The notes under the pieces are model-generated. The model ran no database searches. It had not been told where the DNA came from and worked only from the letters and a program-made list of their open reading frames with translations. A stretch of 64,000 nt of DNA from Cytophagales bacterium (GTDB lineage: Bacteria; Bacteroidota; Bacteroidia; Cytophagales; 172606-1), in contig JAUJNL010000022.1 of assembly GCA_030448185.1 (NCBI GenBank), positions 1 through 64,000 on the forward strand, read 5' to 3'. Below, one piece after another: positions 38,699 through 49,420 of the stretch (the first letter of the stretch is position 1; every line of letters begins with the position of its first letter). Made by a program: the position numbers and the translations under genes.

Positions 38699-39457
38699 TT
38701 AATACGCTTGTTTCTGCAGATACTGCGTTTCGTCGTAAAGGCTGTGTGCCGGGCGGTTAGCCTTGCTTAGCTCCTGTACGGCTTCAATCCAGGACATCTG
38801 CGCACAACGGGGGCATCGTACCATAGGTGTCTGGTCACCTCGTACTACGTTGCCGCATTCAGCACAGGCAAAATGCCCAGCTACCACAGTCTCCGGAAAT
38901 ATATTCTTCTCTGGTTTGGGCAGCACGGATAGACCAGGTACTGACTCTGCATTGCGGTAGATGCTAAATCTGCCGTCCGTTTCCCGGTAAAGGCGCCGTA
39001 ATTGACCCAGATGTTCGATTCCCTGCTTGCGCAAAACTCCATAGAGTTCCTCATGGGTAATGCCATTACGCTTCATGGTTTCAAACATCAGTTTGCCCTC
39101 TTCCAGGATCATAACCGTGTTTTTATTAGATCTTTCCGTTTCCCGGGAAATAGTTTTACGCCGGATACCGGCCAGGCTGAAAGCTACCATGCCCATGCCT
39201 AAAACCACCATTGCCGGTAGCAGGCCCAATCCAGGGGTCAGGAGTGCGATGCCAGTGGCTGTTCCGGCCGCAATCATTACGGCCAGTTCAGAAGTGCGGA
39301 GCTGGGCCGCTTTCCGTTTTTTTACCAGCAAAGACGCTACCCAGATGAGTCCATACACCACTGCGGCCCGGATGGCCACTTCCATAATAAATTCCCACTG
39401 GTTACCACCCGTGAGTAACAGTTGCCAGTCTAAAGAGGTTATTTCTTTGTTTTCCAT
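38699..39457 (-). CDS. DUF421 (YetF-like) membrane protein with zinc ribbon
   Basis: A 252-aa protein of the DUF421 family (YetF/YcaP), found in the cytoplasmic membrane with unknown role. Three transmembrane helices lie at about 26-45, 55-73 and 78-97, followed by the soluble domain with 'TVMILEEGKLMFETMKRNGI' and 'HEELYGVLRKQGI'. The C-terminus adds a rubredoxin/zinc-ribbon-like pair C198-x2-C201 and C215-x2-C218 ('FACAECG', 'VRCPRCAQ'), which most DUF421 proteins lack. The gene is intact and monocistronic. Confidence 0.85.
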   Translation of the reverse strand: MENKEITSLDWQLLLTGGNQWEFIMEVAIRAAVVYGLIWVASLLVKKRKAAQLRTSELAVMIAAGTATGIALLTPGLGLLPAMVVLGMGMVAFSLAGIRRKTISRETERSNKNTVMILEEGKLMFETMKRNGITHEELYGVLRKQGIEHLGQLRRLYRETDGRFSIYRNAESVPGLSVLPKPEKNIFPETVVAGHFACAECGNVVRGDQTPMVRCPRCAQMSWIEAVQELSKANRPAHSLYDETQYLQKQAY

Positions 39458-39777
39458 AGCGGTAAAATTTAGCGTTGTAAGCGTGTTGTATAGGAGTTTG
39501 TAGGTAAGAGGTGGCCGATGACAAGACCGTAAAACGGAGTCGATTTACCGGTACATTCGGTAATCCATTAACTTCTTCAAGATTCGGCTTTATAACGCAA
39601 AAAGGCAAGTCCTCGTATATTTCATTAATAGGTTTTTGTTGTTTTATTTCAAGAATTTTCCGTGCAATAGTCTGAAAGTTAGCTTATTGTTAATTTTATG
39701 TATTATTATTTTGCACAAAGCATCAGAACCCGTTGCCTGAAGAGGCCGTTCAATCAGTATCCTAAACTACGCTGAGT
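39458..39777. other. divergent intergenic region
   Basis: 320 bp between the DUF421 gene and yyaL, which are transcribed apart. It is AT-rich near 39640-39720, probably promoter DNA, but no single consensus is convincing. Confidence 0.5.
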
Positions 39778-41862
39778 ATGAGTTCACAATCCATGCCCGC
39801 CCATGATAAGCAACCCAATCAGCTGGTCCATGAAACCAGCCCCTACCTGTTGCAACATGCCTATAATCCCGTTAACTGGTATCCCTGGGGAACTGAAGCA
39901 TTGCAGCGGGCCAAAGCTGAAGATAAACCTATCATTGTCAGTATCGGGTATTCGGCATGCCATTGGTGCCACGTAATGGAGCGGGAGTGTTTCGAAAACC
40001 AAACCCTGGCCGGGATCATGAACGATCATTTCATCTGCATCAAAGTAGACCGTGAAGAACGCCCTGATGTAGACGCTATTTATATGGATGCGGTGCAGAC
40101 CATGGGAGTACAGGGAGGCTGGCCCCTTAACGTATTTCTCACGCCGGATGCCAAGCCCTTCTACGGTGGCACGTATTTTCCGCCTCAGCCGTGGGGGCAA
40201 CTGCTGGTGAATGTAACCGAAGCGTATAAGAAACAAAAGGAGCAATTACTGGAATCTGCCGAAGGGTTTTCCGACCATAGCTCCGTGACCGATGTACAGA
40301 AATACGGATTGCTATCTGGTGAAGCTTCCTATTCAATGCGCGAACTGGATGGGATGTTTGAGAAACTGGCCAGTAAATTTGACCGCGAAAGCGGCGGCAT
40401 GAACCGGGCTCCCAAGTTTCCCATGCCGAGTATCTGTCTGTTTATGTTGAGGTATTTCGGACTCACCGAAAACGCCGAATGCCTTACCCAATTGAAACTG
40501 ACTCTGGACCGGATGGCTTTCGGCGGCATCTATGACCAGATTGGGGGAGGTTTTGCCCGCTATTCGGTGGATGGAGAATGGTTTGCCCCGCACTTTGAAA
40601 AGATGCTGTATGATAACGGCCAGCTGCTGAGCTTGTACGCCGAGGCGTACGCCGCTACCAAGGAAGATCTCTATTGGGAAGTGGTATTGCAGACGGTAGA
40701 GTTTGTGCAGCGGGAACTGACCAGTCCCGAAGGCGGATTCTATTCGGCGCTGGACGCCGACAGTGAAGGCATCGAAGGCCGTTTTTACGTGTGGACTGAT
40801 GAAGAATGGCGGCAGGCAACGGAGAAATTATTTGTTCCCGCTGGAATGAACGCCGACCTTTTTAAGGAATATTTTAATGTCGATCCGGAAGGCAACTGGG
40901 AACACCGCTATAATATTCTGCACCGTACGCTGCGGGAAGAGGAATTCGCCCGGCTCAACGGCATTGATCCATTGGCCTTTAAGGCGGCTCTGGAAGGGTT
41001 CCGGCAACAGCTGCTGACTGTGCGGGCCAGCCGGGTGCGTCCGGGCCTGGATGATAAGATTCTGTGTTCATGGAATGGGTTGATGCTGAAAGGCTTGGTA
41101 GATGCCTACCGGGTATTTGGTGACCGAAGCTTCCTGGAACTGGCCTTGCAAAATGCTGAATTTCTAAAAAACCACATGCGAAAGGGCAGCCAGTTGTATC
41201 ACTCTTATAAGAATGGCCGGGCTGCTATTCCGGGGTACTTGGAAGATTATGCTTTTGTGATCAATGCGTATATATACCTCTATCAGGCTACTTTTTCCGA
41301 AGAATGGCTGAAGGAAGCCAAAGTGCTGACGGACTACGTGGTAGATCACTTCTATGATCCGCTGGAAGAACTATTCTTTTTCACGGATATAACGGCCGAA
41401 AAACTGATTGCCCGTAAAAAGGAGCTGTTTGATAACGTTATTCCAGCTTCCAACTCAGTGATGGCTACCAATCTCTACTGGCTGGGCCTGCTATTCGACC
41501 AAGCTGATTATACCCAACTGGCCGCTAAAATGCTGGCCCGGGTCAAAAAACTGGTTATAGCGGAGCCGCAATTCCTTTCAAACTGGGCCTGCCTGTTTAG
41601 TTATCAGATCAAGCCTACGGCTGAGGTTGCCATCGTCGGACCGGAAGCTGATGTATTCAGACGGGAAATAGATCAAATGTATTGCCCCAATAAAGTACTG
41701 GTCGGCACTTCTATGGAGAGTCACCTGCCATTACTACAAGACCGGCATCCGGTAGGAGGGAAGACAACCATTTACGTTTGTTACAACCGGGTCTGCCAAA
41801 TGCCCGTCTTCACGGTAAATGAAGCCATGGCCCAGGTAATGGGGGCGGGGAAGGTAAGTTGA
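39778..41862 (+). CDS. yyaL: YyaL/SPATA20 thioredoxin-domain protein (DUF255)
   Basis: A 694-aa protein of the YyaL/SPATA20 family. N-terminal thioredoxin-like domain with 'NPVNWYPWG', the active-site-like C61-H-W-C64 in '[11 protein letters not shown]', '[11 protein letters not shown]' and '[20 protein letters not shown]'. Then an (alpha/alpha)6 barrel like N-acylglucosamine epimerases: '[16 protein letters not shown]', '[14 protein letters not shown]', '[12 protein letters not shown]', '[16 protein letters not shown]'. Function is not firmly known. Full length, intact and monocistronic. An internal ATG at 39793 is an alternative start. Confidence 0.95.
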   Translation: MSSQSMPAHDKQPNQLVHETSPYLLQHAYNPVNWYPWGTEALQRAKAEDKPIIVSIGYSACHWCHVMERECFENQTLAGIMNDHFICIKVDREERPDVDAIYMDAVQTMGVQGGWPLNVFLTPDAKPFYGGTYFPPQPWGQLLVNVTEAYKKQKEQLLESAEGFSDHSSVTDVQKYGLLSGEASYSMRELDGMFEKLASKFDRESGGMNRAPKFPMPSICLFMLRYFGLTENAECLTQLKLTLDRMAFGGIYDQIGGGFARYSVDGEWFAPHFEKMLYDNGQLLSLYAEAYAATKEDLYWEVVLQTVEFVQRELTSPEGGFYSALDADSEGIEGRFYVWTDEEWRQATEKLFVPAGMNADLFKEYFNVDPEGNWEHRYNILHRTLREEEFARLNGIDPLAFKAALEGFRQQLLTVRASRVRPGLDDKILCSWNGLMLKGLVDAYRVFGDRSFLELALQNAEFLKNHMRKGSQLYHSYKNGRAAIPGYLEDYAFVINAYIYLYQATFSEEWLKEAKVLTDYVVDHFYDPLEELFFFTDITAEKLIARKKELFDNVIPASNSVMATNLYWLGLLFDQADYTQLAAKMLARVKKLVIAEPQFLSNWACLFSYQIKPTAEVAIVGPEADVFRREIDQMYCPNKVLVGTSMESHLPLLQDRHPVGGKTTIYVCYNRVCQMPVFTVNEAMAQVMGAGKVS

Positions 41863-41907
41863 TGGGCAGATTAAATAATGTGCTGATTAGTTGATATGCT
41901 GATGTGT

Positions 41908-42570
41908 ATGTCTATCCGAAAATAGGAGAATATTGCAAGACACGACCCAAAATATCTCTCTCCATGAAGCGTTCGGAACCCGGCACTATGGTTAGCGACG
42001 GAACCACTACTGCCCGTCGAAAAACTCAAACTCAAAGGAGGCCGCCCCAGAGGGGATGCCCAACAACTATTCAATGCCATGTTCTACGTGTTAAGAACGG
42101 GGCATAGTATCCTAGTCAACTTGGTGTTTCATGAGATTATCCAGGAGTATTCGAAGAGTTATGGCACGGCTGATCAGGGTGGAAGGCCAGAGACTGGGAG
42201 TGGCAAAGTATCGATTCGGCTTCCAGCCTAGGGGAGTCGAGCTAATCCCACGGATCGAGGAAAAGGCGGCACGAAAAGACATATTAACCGAACCAGCTCC
42301 CTTCACGGGAGCCAATGTACAGCAAGTAGAACCTTTGCTGGATAGTAATGCCGGATGAAGAAACCCACAGCACTTCCAGATTCGTTCGGTTATCCCATCA
42401 GGATCACATCAAAGCCCGAGGAGAAGAACAAAAAGAACTCAAAACGCCCGGTTACAGAGCCAGAAGATGCGAAAGAACTCATAGTTGGATGAATTAGACG
42501 CATATCCGCTTGATAAATAGCCTTTCTCCACTTGGCTTGTGAATGGAAAAAAAGGTTTTCGGATAGACAC
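41908..42570 (+). mobile_element. decayed IS5-family insertion sequence
   Basis: Terminal inverted repeats ATGTCTATCCGAAAA (41908) and GTGTCTATCCGAAAA (complement, ending 42570) match at 14 of 15 bases. Between them an IS5-type transposase is readable in fragments: 'LPVEKLKLKGGRPRGDAQQ', 'FYVLRTGHSIL', 'FEELWHG', 'DWEWQSIDSAS', 'RGEEQKELKTPGYRARR' and 'ERTHSWMN'. The span of 663 bp is shorter than a full element, so there are internal deletions besides frameshifts. No target duplication is evident. Confidence 0.75.
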
Positions 42571-43177
42571 TAATTAGAAATGAATATTAAGCTGATTCTT
42601 CTTAATACGAGCACATAATCCAATTAGCACATCTATATATCTATTGTTTCATCAGATTATCCAGCAGGCGGCTGATTACTGGCCGGTCGGTACTTCAGGC
42701 CGCAGAGTAATTCTTCCGCTGCTGGTATTGGAGTATATTGAATAGTACCGGAATGGTAGCAATACTGCGGTGCGGTACTCCGAGGCGCTGGTGCCAGATT
42801 GCAGTAAAAGATTTTGTACTTCCTGCGTGGTTGCTACTGTTTCTGCCGGATAACATTTCTACTAACCTTGATGTCGCCCTTCAGTAGTTGGGCTGTGAGG
42901 GCTTGCAGCGTACTTTCCGCAATTACCGGGCCATTTCTGACAAATTCCGTTCCCTGGGGACCGGATGGCCCGACAACGCTTTTTCAAGTTGTTCCCGGGC
43001 AGGTATTAAAAGTTGTTCCACCATTGCAGTATCATTCTTCGTTTCCGCTATAATTTACGAATAATAGGTGCCGCCTGTTTAGAAGAAAACATTATCTTTT
43101 GAAGAAGATAAAGTAAGGGGGCAGAAGTACCGTTTCCTAACGCTGAGTTTACCCATACGGACTTACCAGATGCTAAA
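42571..43177. other. degraded minus-strand coding-like DNA, unrecognised
   Basis: Reading the minus strand, stretches such as 'NDTAMVEQLLIPAREQLEKAL', 'LQALTAQLLKGDI' and 'VISRLLDNLMKQ' look protein-like but fall in several frames. The composition resembles the DUF937 gene that precedes it. I cannot name a family. Confidence 0.35.
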
Positions 43178-43236
43178 AACGGGCTCTGGTTCGTAAGGAA
43201 GACAGTGTCTTATCTCCCCTGCAACCAGAGCCCGTT
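43178..43236 (-). terminator. terminator hairpin of the DUF937 gene
   Basis: AACGGGCTCTGGTT and AACCAGAGCCCGTT are perfect 14-bp arms. On the minus strand the stem is followed by TTTTT, 44 bp after the DUF937 stop. Confidence 0.8.
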
Positions 43237-43279
43237 GCTGGTACATAGGCTTGTTGTAAGGACCGCGCTACAGAATATT

Positions 43280-43825
43280 CTAGCGGAAAAGGCCGCCCAA
43301 GTTGCCCAGCAAGCCACCCAGCATATCAAATTGACCGCCGTTACGGTTATTGCTATTACTGCTATTGCCCCATTCCGCCACCTATAGCGCCGCTCCACCC
43401 AGGCCTCCCATATTACCCAGTCCGCCACTACTACCACCTAGTAAACCGCCCAGCATACTGCCGATATCCAATCCACCACTCTGACGGGCATTATTTACGA
43501 TTGTTCATCATATTCATAATGACCGGAATGGCCATCATGGCCAGGGTACGGGCTGTTCCCGAGGATATCCCTAATTTTTGGGACAGTTTTCCGCTTACGC
43601 CGGGAAGAAGACCATTTACTGCGGCACTTTCGGAGTATCACTTCCGAAAAACATTTTGGCAATGCCTAATGTATTGCCTGAGCGCATCTGGCTAACTCTT
43701 CCAGAACAGTTTCTCCCCGCTATCCGGGGGCCGTATCCTGCGAATTGTGATTCTGTAGTTCTGGGTGCTGAGCAATGGTGCCTCCCTAAATGTTCCTGTG
43801 CGAGATTTAGCAATTGATCGATCAT
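43280..43825 (-). pseudogene. DUF937 (YidB-like) protein, frameshifted
   Basis: A short protein with an N-terminal DUF937 domain: 'MIDQLLNLAQEHLG' from ATG 43825, then in other frames 'TAPVIAGETVLEELA', 'NTLGIAKMFFG' and a turn-rich Gly tail with 'DIGSMLGGLLGG', 'GNMGGLGGA' and 'LLGNLGGLFR' before TAG 43280. The Gly-rich tail is normal for the family. At least four indels occur. The function of DUF937 proteins is unknown. The gene is followed by a perfect 14-bp terminator. Confidence 0.7.
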
Positions 43826-44089
43826 GGTTCTTTCCTTAAATGGTTGTAGTGTTAAAGCTGTACGGCGAAAACCGGCATTGCTGTTCAGAAAGTTGTTACA
43901 GAAAAGTAAAACGCCTGACTACTCGTATTTCATTTTCCAAATTCAGACCACAATCATTCCCTGCCCTCCAATGTCTTGATGTTATACTCCAGTTTTTCCA
44001 GGTACTGCCCAAAGTATGCTGCGCCCCAAATTTAAGACTAGAAAAATGCATAACTAATAGTTTCGTTTTAACCATTGCCTGTCCTGAAA

Positions 44090-44360
44090 AGTTCACCATA
44101 TGTTAAGCTGTTGGGGCAAGATCCTCTTACCGGCGATGTGTTTTATTTTCATTGGCAAAAGAGGCAATCAACTCCACTTACTACAATGGGATAAGGATGG
44201 CTTTGTCCTTTACTCTAAACGCTTGGAAAGGGGCACTTTTCAGCGGCCTACCCCAGCCAGCAACCAAGTATCCGAGCAGGAACTGCTACCTAATTCTTCG
44301 AGGAATTCAGTTGGAATCGGTGCAGCTACGAAAACGCTTTCGATTCGAAGAAAAGCTTAA
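44090..44360 (+). pseudogene. IS66 TnpB (orf2) remnant
   Basis: Accessory protein of classical IS66 elements. 'LGQDPLTGDVFYF', 'IGKRGNQLHLLQWDKDGFVLY', 'KRLERGTFQRP' and 'IQLESVQLRKRFRFEEK' match the TnpB pattern (FxxKRxNxxKxLxWDxxGFxLxxKRLExGxF). Frames change at least twice and the N-terminus is lost or unreadable. It stands directly before the tnpC remnant. Confidence 0.7.
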
Positions 44361-44428
44361 AAATGGCGCAAGAAGCATTTTTTTCTTTATTTCCTTAGCT
44401 TACAGGCTTTTTAGCATAATTTTACTCG

Positions 44429-45960
44429 ATGCAAACGCCGGCTGTGGATTATCAATTGCTCTATACAAAAGCTCTCTTCTGGAGCAGAAGCACTTCGCTT
44501 AGAAAAGCTTGGCAATTGCAAGAGAAGCTAGCTCTGACACTTACACGGAATCCAATGCCATGCGGCGTAAGCTCTTTGGTCGCTCATCCGATAATCGCAC
44601 CAGCAAACCAAGGAATCCCAATCAATTCCTTTAACTTGCACGGTTGGGAGCCAATGAAGAAGAACTGGCGGTTAACGAAGCAAAGACCAAAGAAGTAGAA
44701 AAAGAGCCAGGGCAATCTCGTAAGAAAGAAGCGGGAGTCAACGCCCAAGAAACGGGAAAAGAATACCGAAATGGAGCTACCGGCTGATCTTCCCCGCCAA
44801 GTAGTGCTGCATCCAGCCCAAGACTTAAGCAGTGCGGTGGATTGGCGAAGAAGTAACCGGTAGAAATTACGCCGGCTTCTTTCTTTGTCAAGCGCATCAG
44901 GCTGAAATTGGGTCAGAAAAGAACTGCGCTTTCAAGCGCGGGCGTAGCCTCGGATAATGTGTTGGTTGCCCCTCTTCACTGCTCAAACGGTGGCTAAGGG
45001 ACTGCTGGGAGAATTGGTGTTAGCGCAGCTCACCATTGAGCGGAATGTAGACCACCTCGTTGTGCCGATTGATCAGGATCTTCCCACAGGCGAGGAGGTA
45101 TTAAACTAGCCGCTTCTACCGTCTCGGATAACCTCGCTGCGGTTTGCCACTTGCTGCTGCCGCTCTACCGCCACTTAAGAAGAGGTGCTGGCTAATCGCT
45201 ATTTGCAGGGGGATACCCAACGCCCATCCGTGTACAAGATGGAGAAAGGACGGGCGCTTGCCACATCAGCTACTTCTGGGGCTTTCACGCGCCTCGCTCC
45301 AAGCTCATCCTCTTTGACTATCAGAAAGGGAAGAAGGTGCAAGAAGGGCCAGCTAAGCTGCTAGCTGCTTTGAAGGAGTACTGCAAACCGATGGCCTATG
45401 TGGTCTATTCCAGCTTATTTGGCAAGAGTGAAAAGGTAAAGTTGGGGGCCTGTATGGCGCACGTGCGACGAAAGTTTGATGAAGCGGCGAGCTACGATGC
45501 CAAGCAGGAAGAGCCAAGTACCCGTTGAGCAGATCGGCAAGCTCTACGCCTTGGAAGGACAAATCCGTGATAATCCATCTTGGCGGAAGAAGCTATTTGT
45601 CAGCTACGGTTAAAGAAGCAGCTCCCATCCTGGAGGAGTTCAAAGAGTGGATGGAGCAAGAGTACGGCACGATTCCTCCCAGTAGTCCTATTGGGAAGGC
45701 GATTACTTATGCACTTGAAGTTATAGGGTATCGGCTCACGCTCTATCTCTACCGCGGCCATTTACTCATCGATAACAATTTGGTGGAGAACTGCATTCGT
45801 CCTATTGCCTTGAAAGAAAGAACTTTTTTATTTTGTGGATCACCTTACCGCTGCTCATACGCAGTAATGCTCTGTTCCCTCCCAGGCTCCTGTCAACATA
45901 ATAACGTGCCGCCTCACCTGTGGCTACAAAAGATGTGCTAGCTGAGCTTAATGACTCTCT
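44429..45960 (+). pseudogene. IS66 transposase (TnpC) remnant
   Basis: The main IS66 transposase, spread over several frames. N-terminal coiled coil 'MQTPAVDYQLLYT', then 'RKLFGRSSDNRTSKPRNPNQ', 'NEEELAVNEAKTKEVEK', 'KLAASTVSDNLAAVCHLLLP', 'CHISYFWGFHAPRSKLIL', 'DYQKGKKVQEGPAKLL', 'KLGACMAHVRRKFDEAASYD', 'APILEEFKEWMEQEYG' and the end 'YLYRGHLLIDNNLVENCIRP' with the catalytic Glu and 'ERTFLFCGS'. It is near full length, with five or more indels. Together with the TnpB piece it marks a dead IS66 of the classical three-ORF kind. Confidence 0.8.
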
Positions 45961-46053
45961 GGTGAGGGCAAGTTCGGCGATCTTTTCTCAATCCCGGTGG
46001 AAGGTGTAAAGCTAGATGCTCTCTAACGAATGCTAAATGTAACCTTGTCATAT

Positions 46054-47618
46054 ATGGAAGAAAAAAACATGTTTAAAAAAGAATTAAAAAGCGACCTGCC
46101 CGCCAGTATTGTAGTTTTCTTTGTCGCCGTTCCCCTATGCCTTGGAATTGCGCTTACATACAGCGCTCCCTTTATTTTCAGGTATTATTGCGGGCATTGT
46201 CCGGGGGGGTATTGTGGTAGGAATAACCGGTGGTTCAGCACTTGGTGTTAGCGGGCCCGCTGCGGGAGCTAGCCGTTATTGTTTAGTCTATTGCCACCTT
46301 GGGCTCCTGGCCTGCCTTTTTTACTAGCTGTGGTTATTACCGGTGTCTTTCAGTTAAGTATGGGATTTGCCAAGGCGGAGGTTTCATGCCCTGTTTCCCA
46401 TCCTCGGTGATAAAGGGTATGCTCACCGGCATTGGATTACTGATAATCATCAAGCAAATACCCCATGCATTAGGGTATGATAAAGGTCGGAAAGGCGATT
46501 TGGCATTTGAACCGGCTACAGGGGGAAAGAAGCACTTTCTGCCCAACAAGCGCGCTTCAATATGTTACCCCCGACGCCGTGTTGGTTTCAGGCCTTTATC
46601 GTTAGCGATACTCATTTTGTGGGATGCTGTATGACAAGAAGTAGCAAAAATATTTCCAACTAATGAGACCTATAGTAGTGGTTATTTTAGGCATTGTAAT
46701 GAATCACATGTACCAGTCCGGGGGCGCTTAATTTTCCTTGGCGAAAGATCAACTGGTGCAACTACCGGTAGCAAGTAATTTAGCCCAGTTCTTCAACCAG
46801 TTTACTTTCCCGGATTTTCGCAACTAACAAATTTGGAGGTATATAAAGTAGCGCTTGTATTAGCCGGTATGGCCAGCTTGAAACCTTGCTTTGCGTAGAG
46901 GCAACCGATAAACTTGACCCTTACAAAAGAATTACGCCAACCAATAGGGAGCTAATAGCTCAGGGGCTGGGAAATGTGGTATCCGGATTTATTGGAGACT
47001 CCCGGTTACAGGTGATCGTGCGCAGCTCTGCCAATATCAACTTTGGGGGCAAAAACAAAAATGTCGGCAATATTGCACGGAATTGTTCTGCTTATTTCTG
47101 CTATAACAATTGCGGGCATACTGAATGGGATACAACACAGTTTAGCTGCCTATTTTATTAATAGTGGGCTATAAACTAGCCAAACCCTCCTCTTTAAACA
47201 GATGTACCAATTGGGATGGGAGCAGTTTGTGCCTTTTACGGCTACAGTAGTAGGGTTTTGTTACCGATTTATAGGAGGTATTACTATAGGCCTGTTATTC
47301 GGCCTTTTCTATACCCTAAGGCATAGCTATCGCAACTCTCACCATGTTAAATATGTATCAACCACCGAGGACGGGCGTGAAGTTCATCACTTGGTTCTGG
47401 CCGAAGAAGTATCGTTTTTCAATAAACAAGTGTTTTAAAAACATTAAATGCCCTTCCTGAAAACTCAAAAGTGATTGTTGATTTTGAAAGGTGAAGGCGG
47501 TGCCCTGTGATATTAGCAGGTTAATGAAGTTTTAGGACCAATGCCAAAAACAAAGAACATAGTAGTTGAAATAAGAAATTTTAATAAGTCCAACACGCTT
47601 CATCTCCAAAATAGCTAA
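46054..47618 (+). pseudogene. SulP-family anion (bicarbonate) transporter, frameshifted
   Basis: A SulP transporter of about 520 aa, expected to move bicarbonate or sulfate across the inner membrane. 'KKELKSDLPASIVVFFVAVP' and 'LCLGIAL' begin it; then 'GIIAGIV', 'GGIVVGITGGSALGVSGPAA', 'SSVIKGMLTGIGLLIIIKQ', 'ATDKLDPYKRITPTNRELIA', 'VRSSANINFGGK', 'LFKQMYQLGWEQFVPF', and the STAS start 'HHLVLAEEVSFFNKQ' and end 'NKSNTLHLQNS'. Pieces lie in all three frames. The intact carbonic anhydrase gene follows 9 bp later, a pairing typical of bicarbonate-handling SulP systems. Confidence 0.85.
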
Positions 47619-47627
47619 ATAACAAAC

Positions 47628-48275
47628 ATGAAAACGTTAACCAAAGAACTTCAGGCAGCCATTACTCCAGGCCAGGCGTTGGAGCTTTTAAAAGAGGGCA
47701 ATAAGCGGTTTGTAAACAACCTAAAAATCAACCGCAACCTTTTGCAACAAGCCAATGAAACATCCAATGGCCAATATCCATTTGCCGTTATATTAAGCTG
47801 TATAGATTCCAGAACATCTGCTGAACTGATATTTGATCAGGGCCTGGGAGACATTTTCAGTGTTCGTATTGCCGGCAATATCATCAACGAAGATATTTTA
47901 GGCAGTATGGAATTTGGATGCAAAGTGGCGGGTTCAAAGATAATCGTGGTGTTAGGCCATACTAGATGTGGCGCTGTAAAAGGGGCTTGCGACCACGTTG
48001 AAATGGGAAACCTTACTGCTTTACTTACAAAACTTCGTCCTGCTGTTGACGATGAAGACACCATTACCGAAAACCGCAATTCCAGCAATCCTGAATTTGT
48101 AGAGAAAGTTGCCACCATTAACGTAAAGCGGACTGTAAAGTCTATCATGGAACGCAGCCCGATTTTGAAGGAAATGATTGAAGCAGGTGAAATTGGAATA
48201 GTTGGAGGAAATTATGATGTTTCGAACGGTACCGTCACTTTTTACGAAGACACTCTTATAATTAATTCAAAATAA
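47628..48275 (+). CDS. beta-class carbonic anhydrase
   Basis: Interconverts CO2 and bicarbonate in the cytoplasm. The 215-aa protein has all zinc-site residues: C58 and the D60/R62 dyad in 'CIDSRTS', and H111 and C114 in 'GHTRCGAVKG'. 'DIFSVRIAGNI' and 'GSMEFGCKV' are conserved beta-CA segments, and 'GIVGGNYDVSNGTVTF' ends the fold. Start ATG 47628 lies 9 bp after the SulP gene's stop, so they form an operon. Intact, with a terminator immediately downstream. Confidence 0.95.
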   Translation: MKTLTKELQAAITPGQALELLKEGNKRFVNNLKINRNLLQQANETSNGQYPFAVILSCIDSRTSAELIFDQGLGDIFSVRIAGNIINEDILGSMEFGCKVAGSKIIVVLGHTRCGAVKGACDHVEMGNLTALLTKLRPAVDDEDTITENRNSSNPEFVEKVATINVKRTVKSIMERSPILKEMIEAGEIGIVGGNYDVSNGTVTFYEDTLIINSK

Positions 48276-48653
48276 GAACTTAGTCAGGCAGAGACTCTCT
48301 GCCTGATTTTCTTTTAGATGTATTATTCGTATTTATAGCTAACTTTTAGTACCGATAGGGTTACGTTGGTGGCAACATGGGCAAATAAAAAACAGGCAAT
48401 TCGCATCAACCTTTGCTTTATTGGCCCACATCAGAATTGAAAATGTTTAGTTGAGTTGCATAATGCGTAATAGATTTAAGTAATAGAATCCATAAAATTT
48501 AACAGCAATTGACCTTGTTTGCACTTTGTAAGTATTTGATAGTCAATGTGCTACTACTGATTCGGTTACCAAATTTATCAAATAAAAACAGGTAACCGAA
48601 TAGGTCACCTGAGAAGTGGTTTACTTTGATTTGAATTGATGCAGTAAAAATAA
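48276..48653. other. intergenic region
   Basis: No gene is supported between the carbonic anhydrase terminator and the hairpin by the tRNA fragment. It is AT-rich. Confidence 0.6.
48284..48315 (+). terminator. rho-independent terminator
   Basis: TCAGGCAGA and TCTGCCTGA form a 9-bp stem with a 5-base loop, followed by TTTTCTTTT, 9 bp after the carbonic anhydrase stop. Confidence 0.88.
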
Positions 48654-48688
48654 AAAAGCCGCTTATTTGTAATAAATAAGCGGCTTTT
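48654..48688 (-). terminator. terminator downstream of tRNA end
   Basis: AAAAGCCGCTTATTT paired with AAATAAGCGGCTTTT around a 5-base loop, with a T run on the minus strand. It is the natural 3' flank of the tRNA whose end lies at 48691-48714. Confidence 0.8.
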
Positions 48689-48690
48689 AA

Positions 48691-48714
48691 AGTGGAGTCG
48701 GAGGGATTCGAACC
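48691..48714 (-). other. tRNA 3'-end fragment, integration (att) site
   Basis: On the minus strand GGTTCGAATCCCTCCGACTC then CACT: the T-loop TTCGAAT, the 3' T-stem strand and the acceptor 3' strand of a tRNA. The rest of the tRNA is absent; the T-stem cannot close upstream. With an integrase gene 176 bp away, this is a typical att core of an element inserted in a tRNA gene. The isotype cannot be assigned. Confidence 0.75.
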
Positions 48715-48889
48715 ATTGAATACAGACAAATTTAAATATATCGTATAAACCTGTTATACAAGCATTTACTTGATTATTGCATTTGCTTATATTCAACTAA
48801 ATTCACTTATATTCAGATTTTTTGACACCTGTCTTGACACCTGATTTTACTTCTTGTATCTTGGTTAAGCGAACCTAAAGCTTATCCAA

Positions 48890-49420
48890 ATGCCTCAACC
48901 TCGATTTTACATTAAGGATGATACTGCCTCTGAAAGTGTCGTCATGATTGACTTTGCCTACAACAACCGCCGCCTTCGTGCCTCGTCCGGGTTAGTAACA
49001 AGCCCCGATAAATTTTCAAAAGTCTGGTCAGCCACTAAAAAGTGTCTCAACTCCAAACTGGTGCATTGGCCCGAGTATCAGCATTTGGAACGAGTTAAAA
49101 CATTGGTTGAAGACGCTTATAAAAAAGCCCGTGCTGAAGGTACTATTCCTACCCCCGACGCACTTAAGGAGCATTTACGGGTGAAACTGAACCAGGTAGC
49201 TTATTCTCCTGCTGAAAAAGAAGCTTCCTTCGTGGATCGGTTCAATCAGTTCATTGCTCACAAACGCACCACTCAAAAACCGGCTTCGGTCGTTGTCTAC
49301 CAGCAAGTGTTGAATGACCTGGTGGATTTCGCTAACAAGCGAAAAAAGCCGCTTTCATTTGATGGCATTGATATGGAATTCTACGATGCCTACATCCACT
49401 ATCTATTAGTAACTGTTTAG
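48890..49420 (+). pseudogene. tyrosine recombinase/integrase, N-terminal part
   Basis: The arm-binding and SAM-like core-binding domains of a Bacteroidota-type phage/island integrase: 'MPQPRFYIKDDTASESVVMI', 'NNRRLRASSGLVTSPDKFSK', 'FVDRFNQFIAHKRTTQKPAS' and 'FYDAYIHYLL'. At residue 173 the IS at 49409 cuts in, and the last codons come from its inverted repeat. The catalytic domain (R...HxxR...Y) is not found on the other side of the IS either, so the gene is truly truncated. It stands next to the tRNA-end att site and once mobilised the element to the right. Confidence 0.85.

Noticed and set aside
48691-48780. Complete tRNA gene
   Set aside because: Only the T-loop to acceptor 3' part is present; upstream bases cannot form the T-stem, anticodon or D arms.
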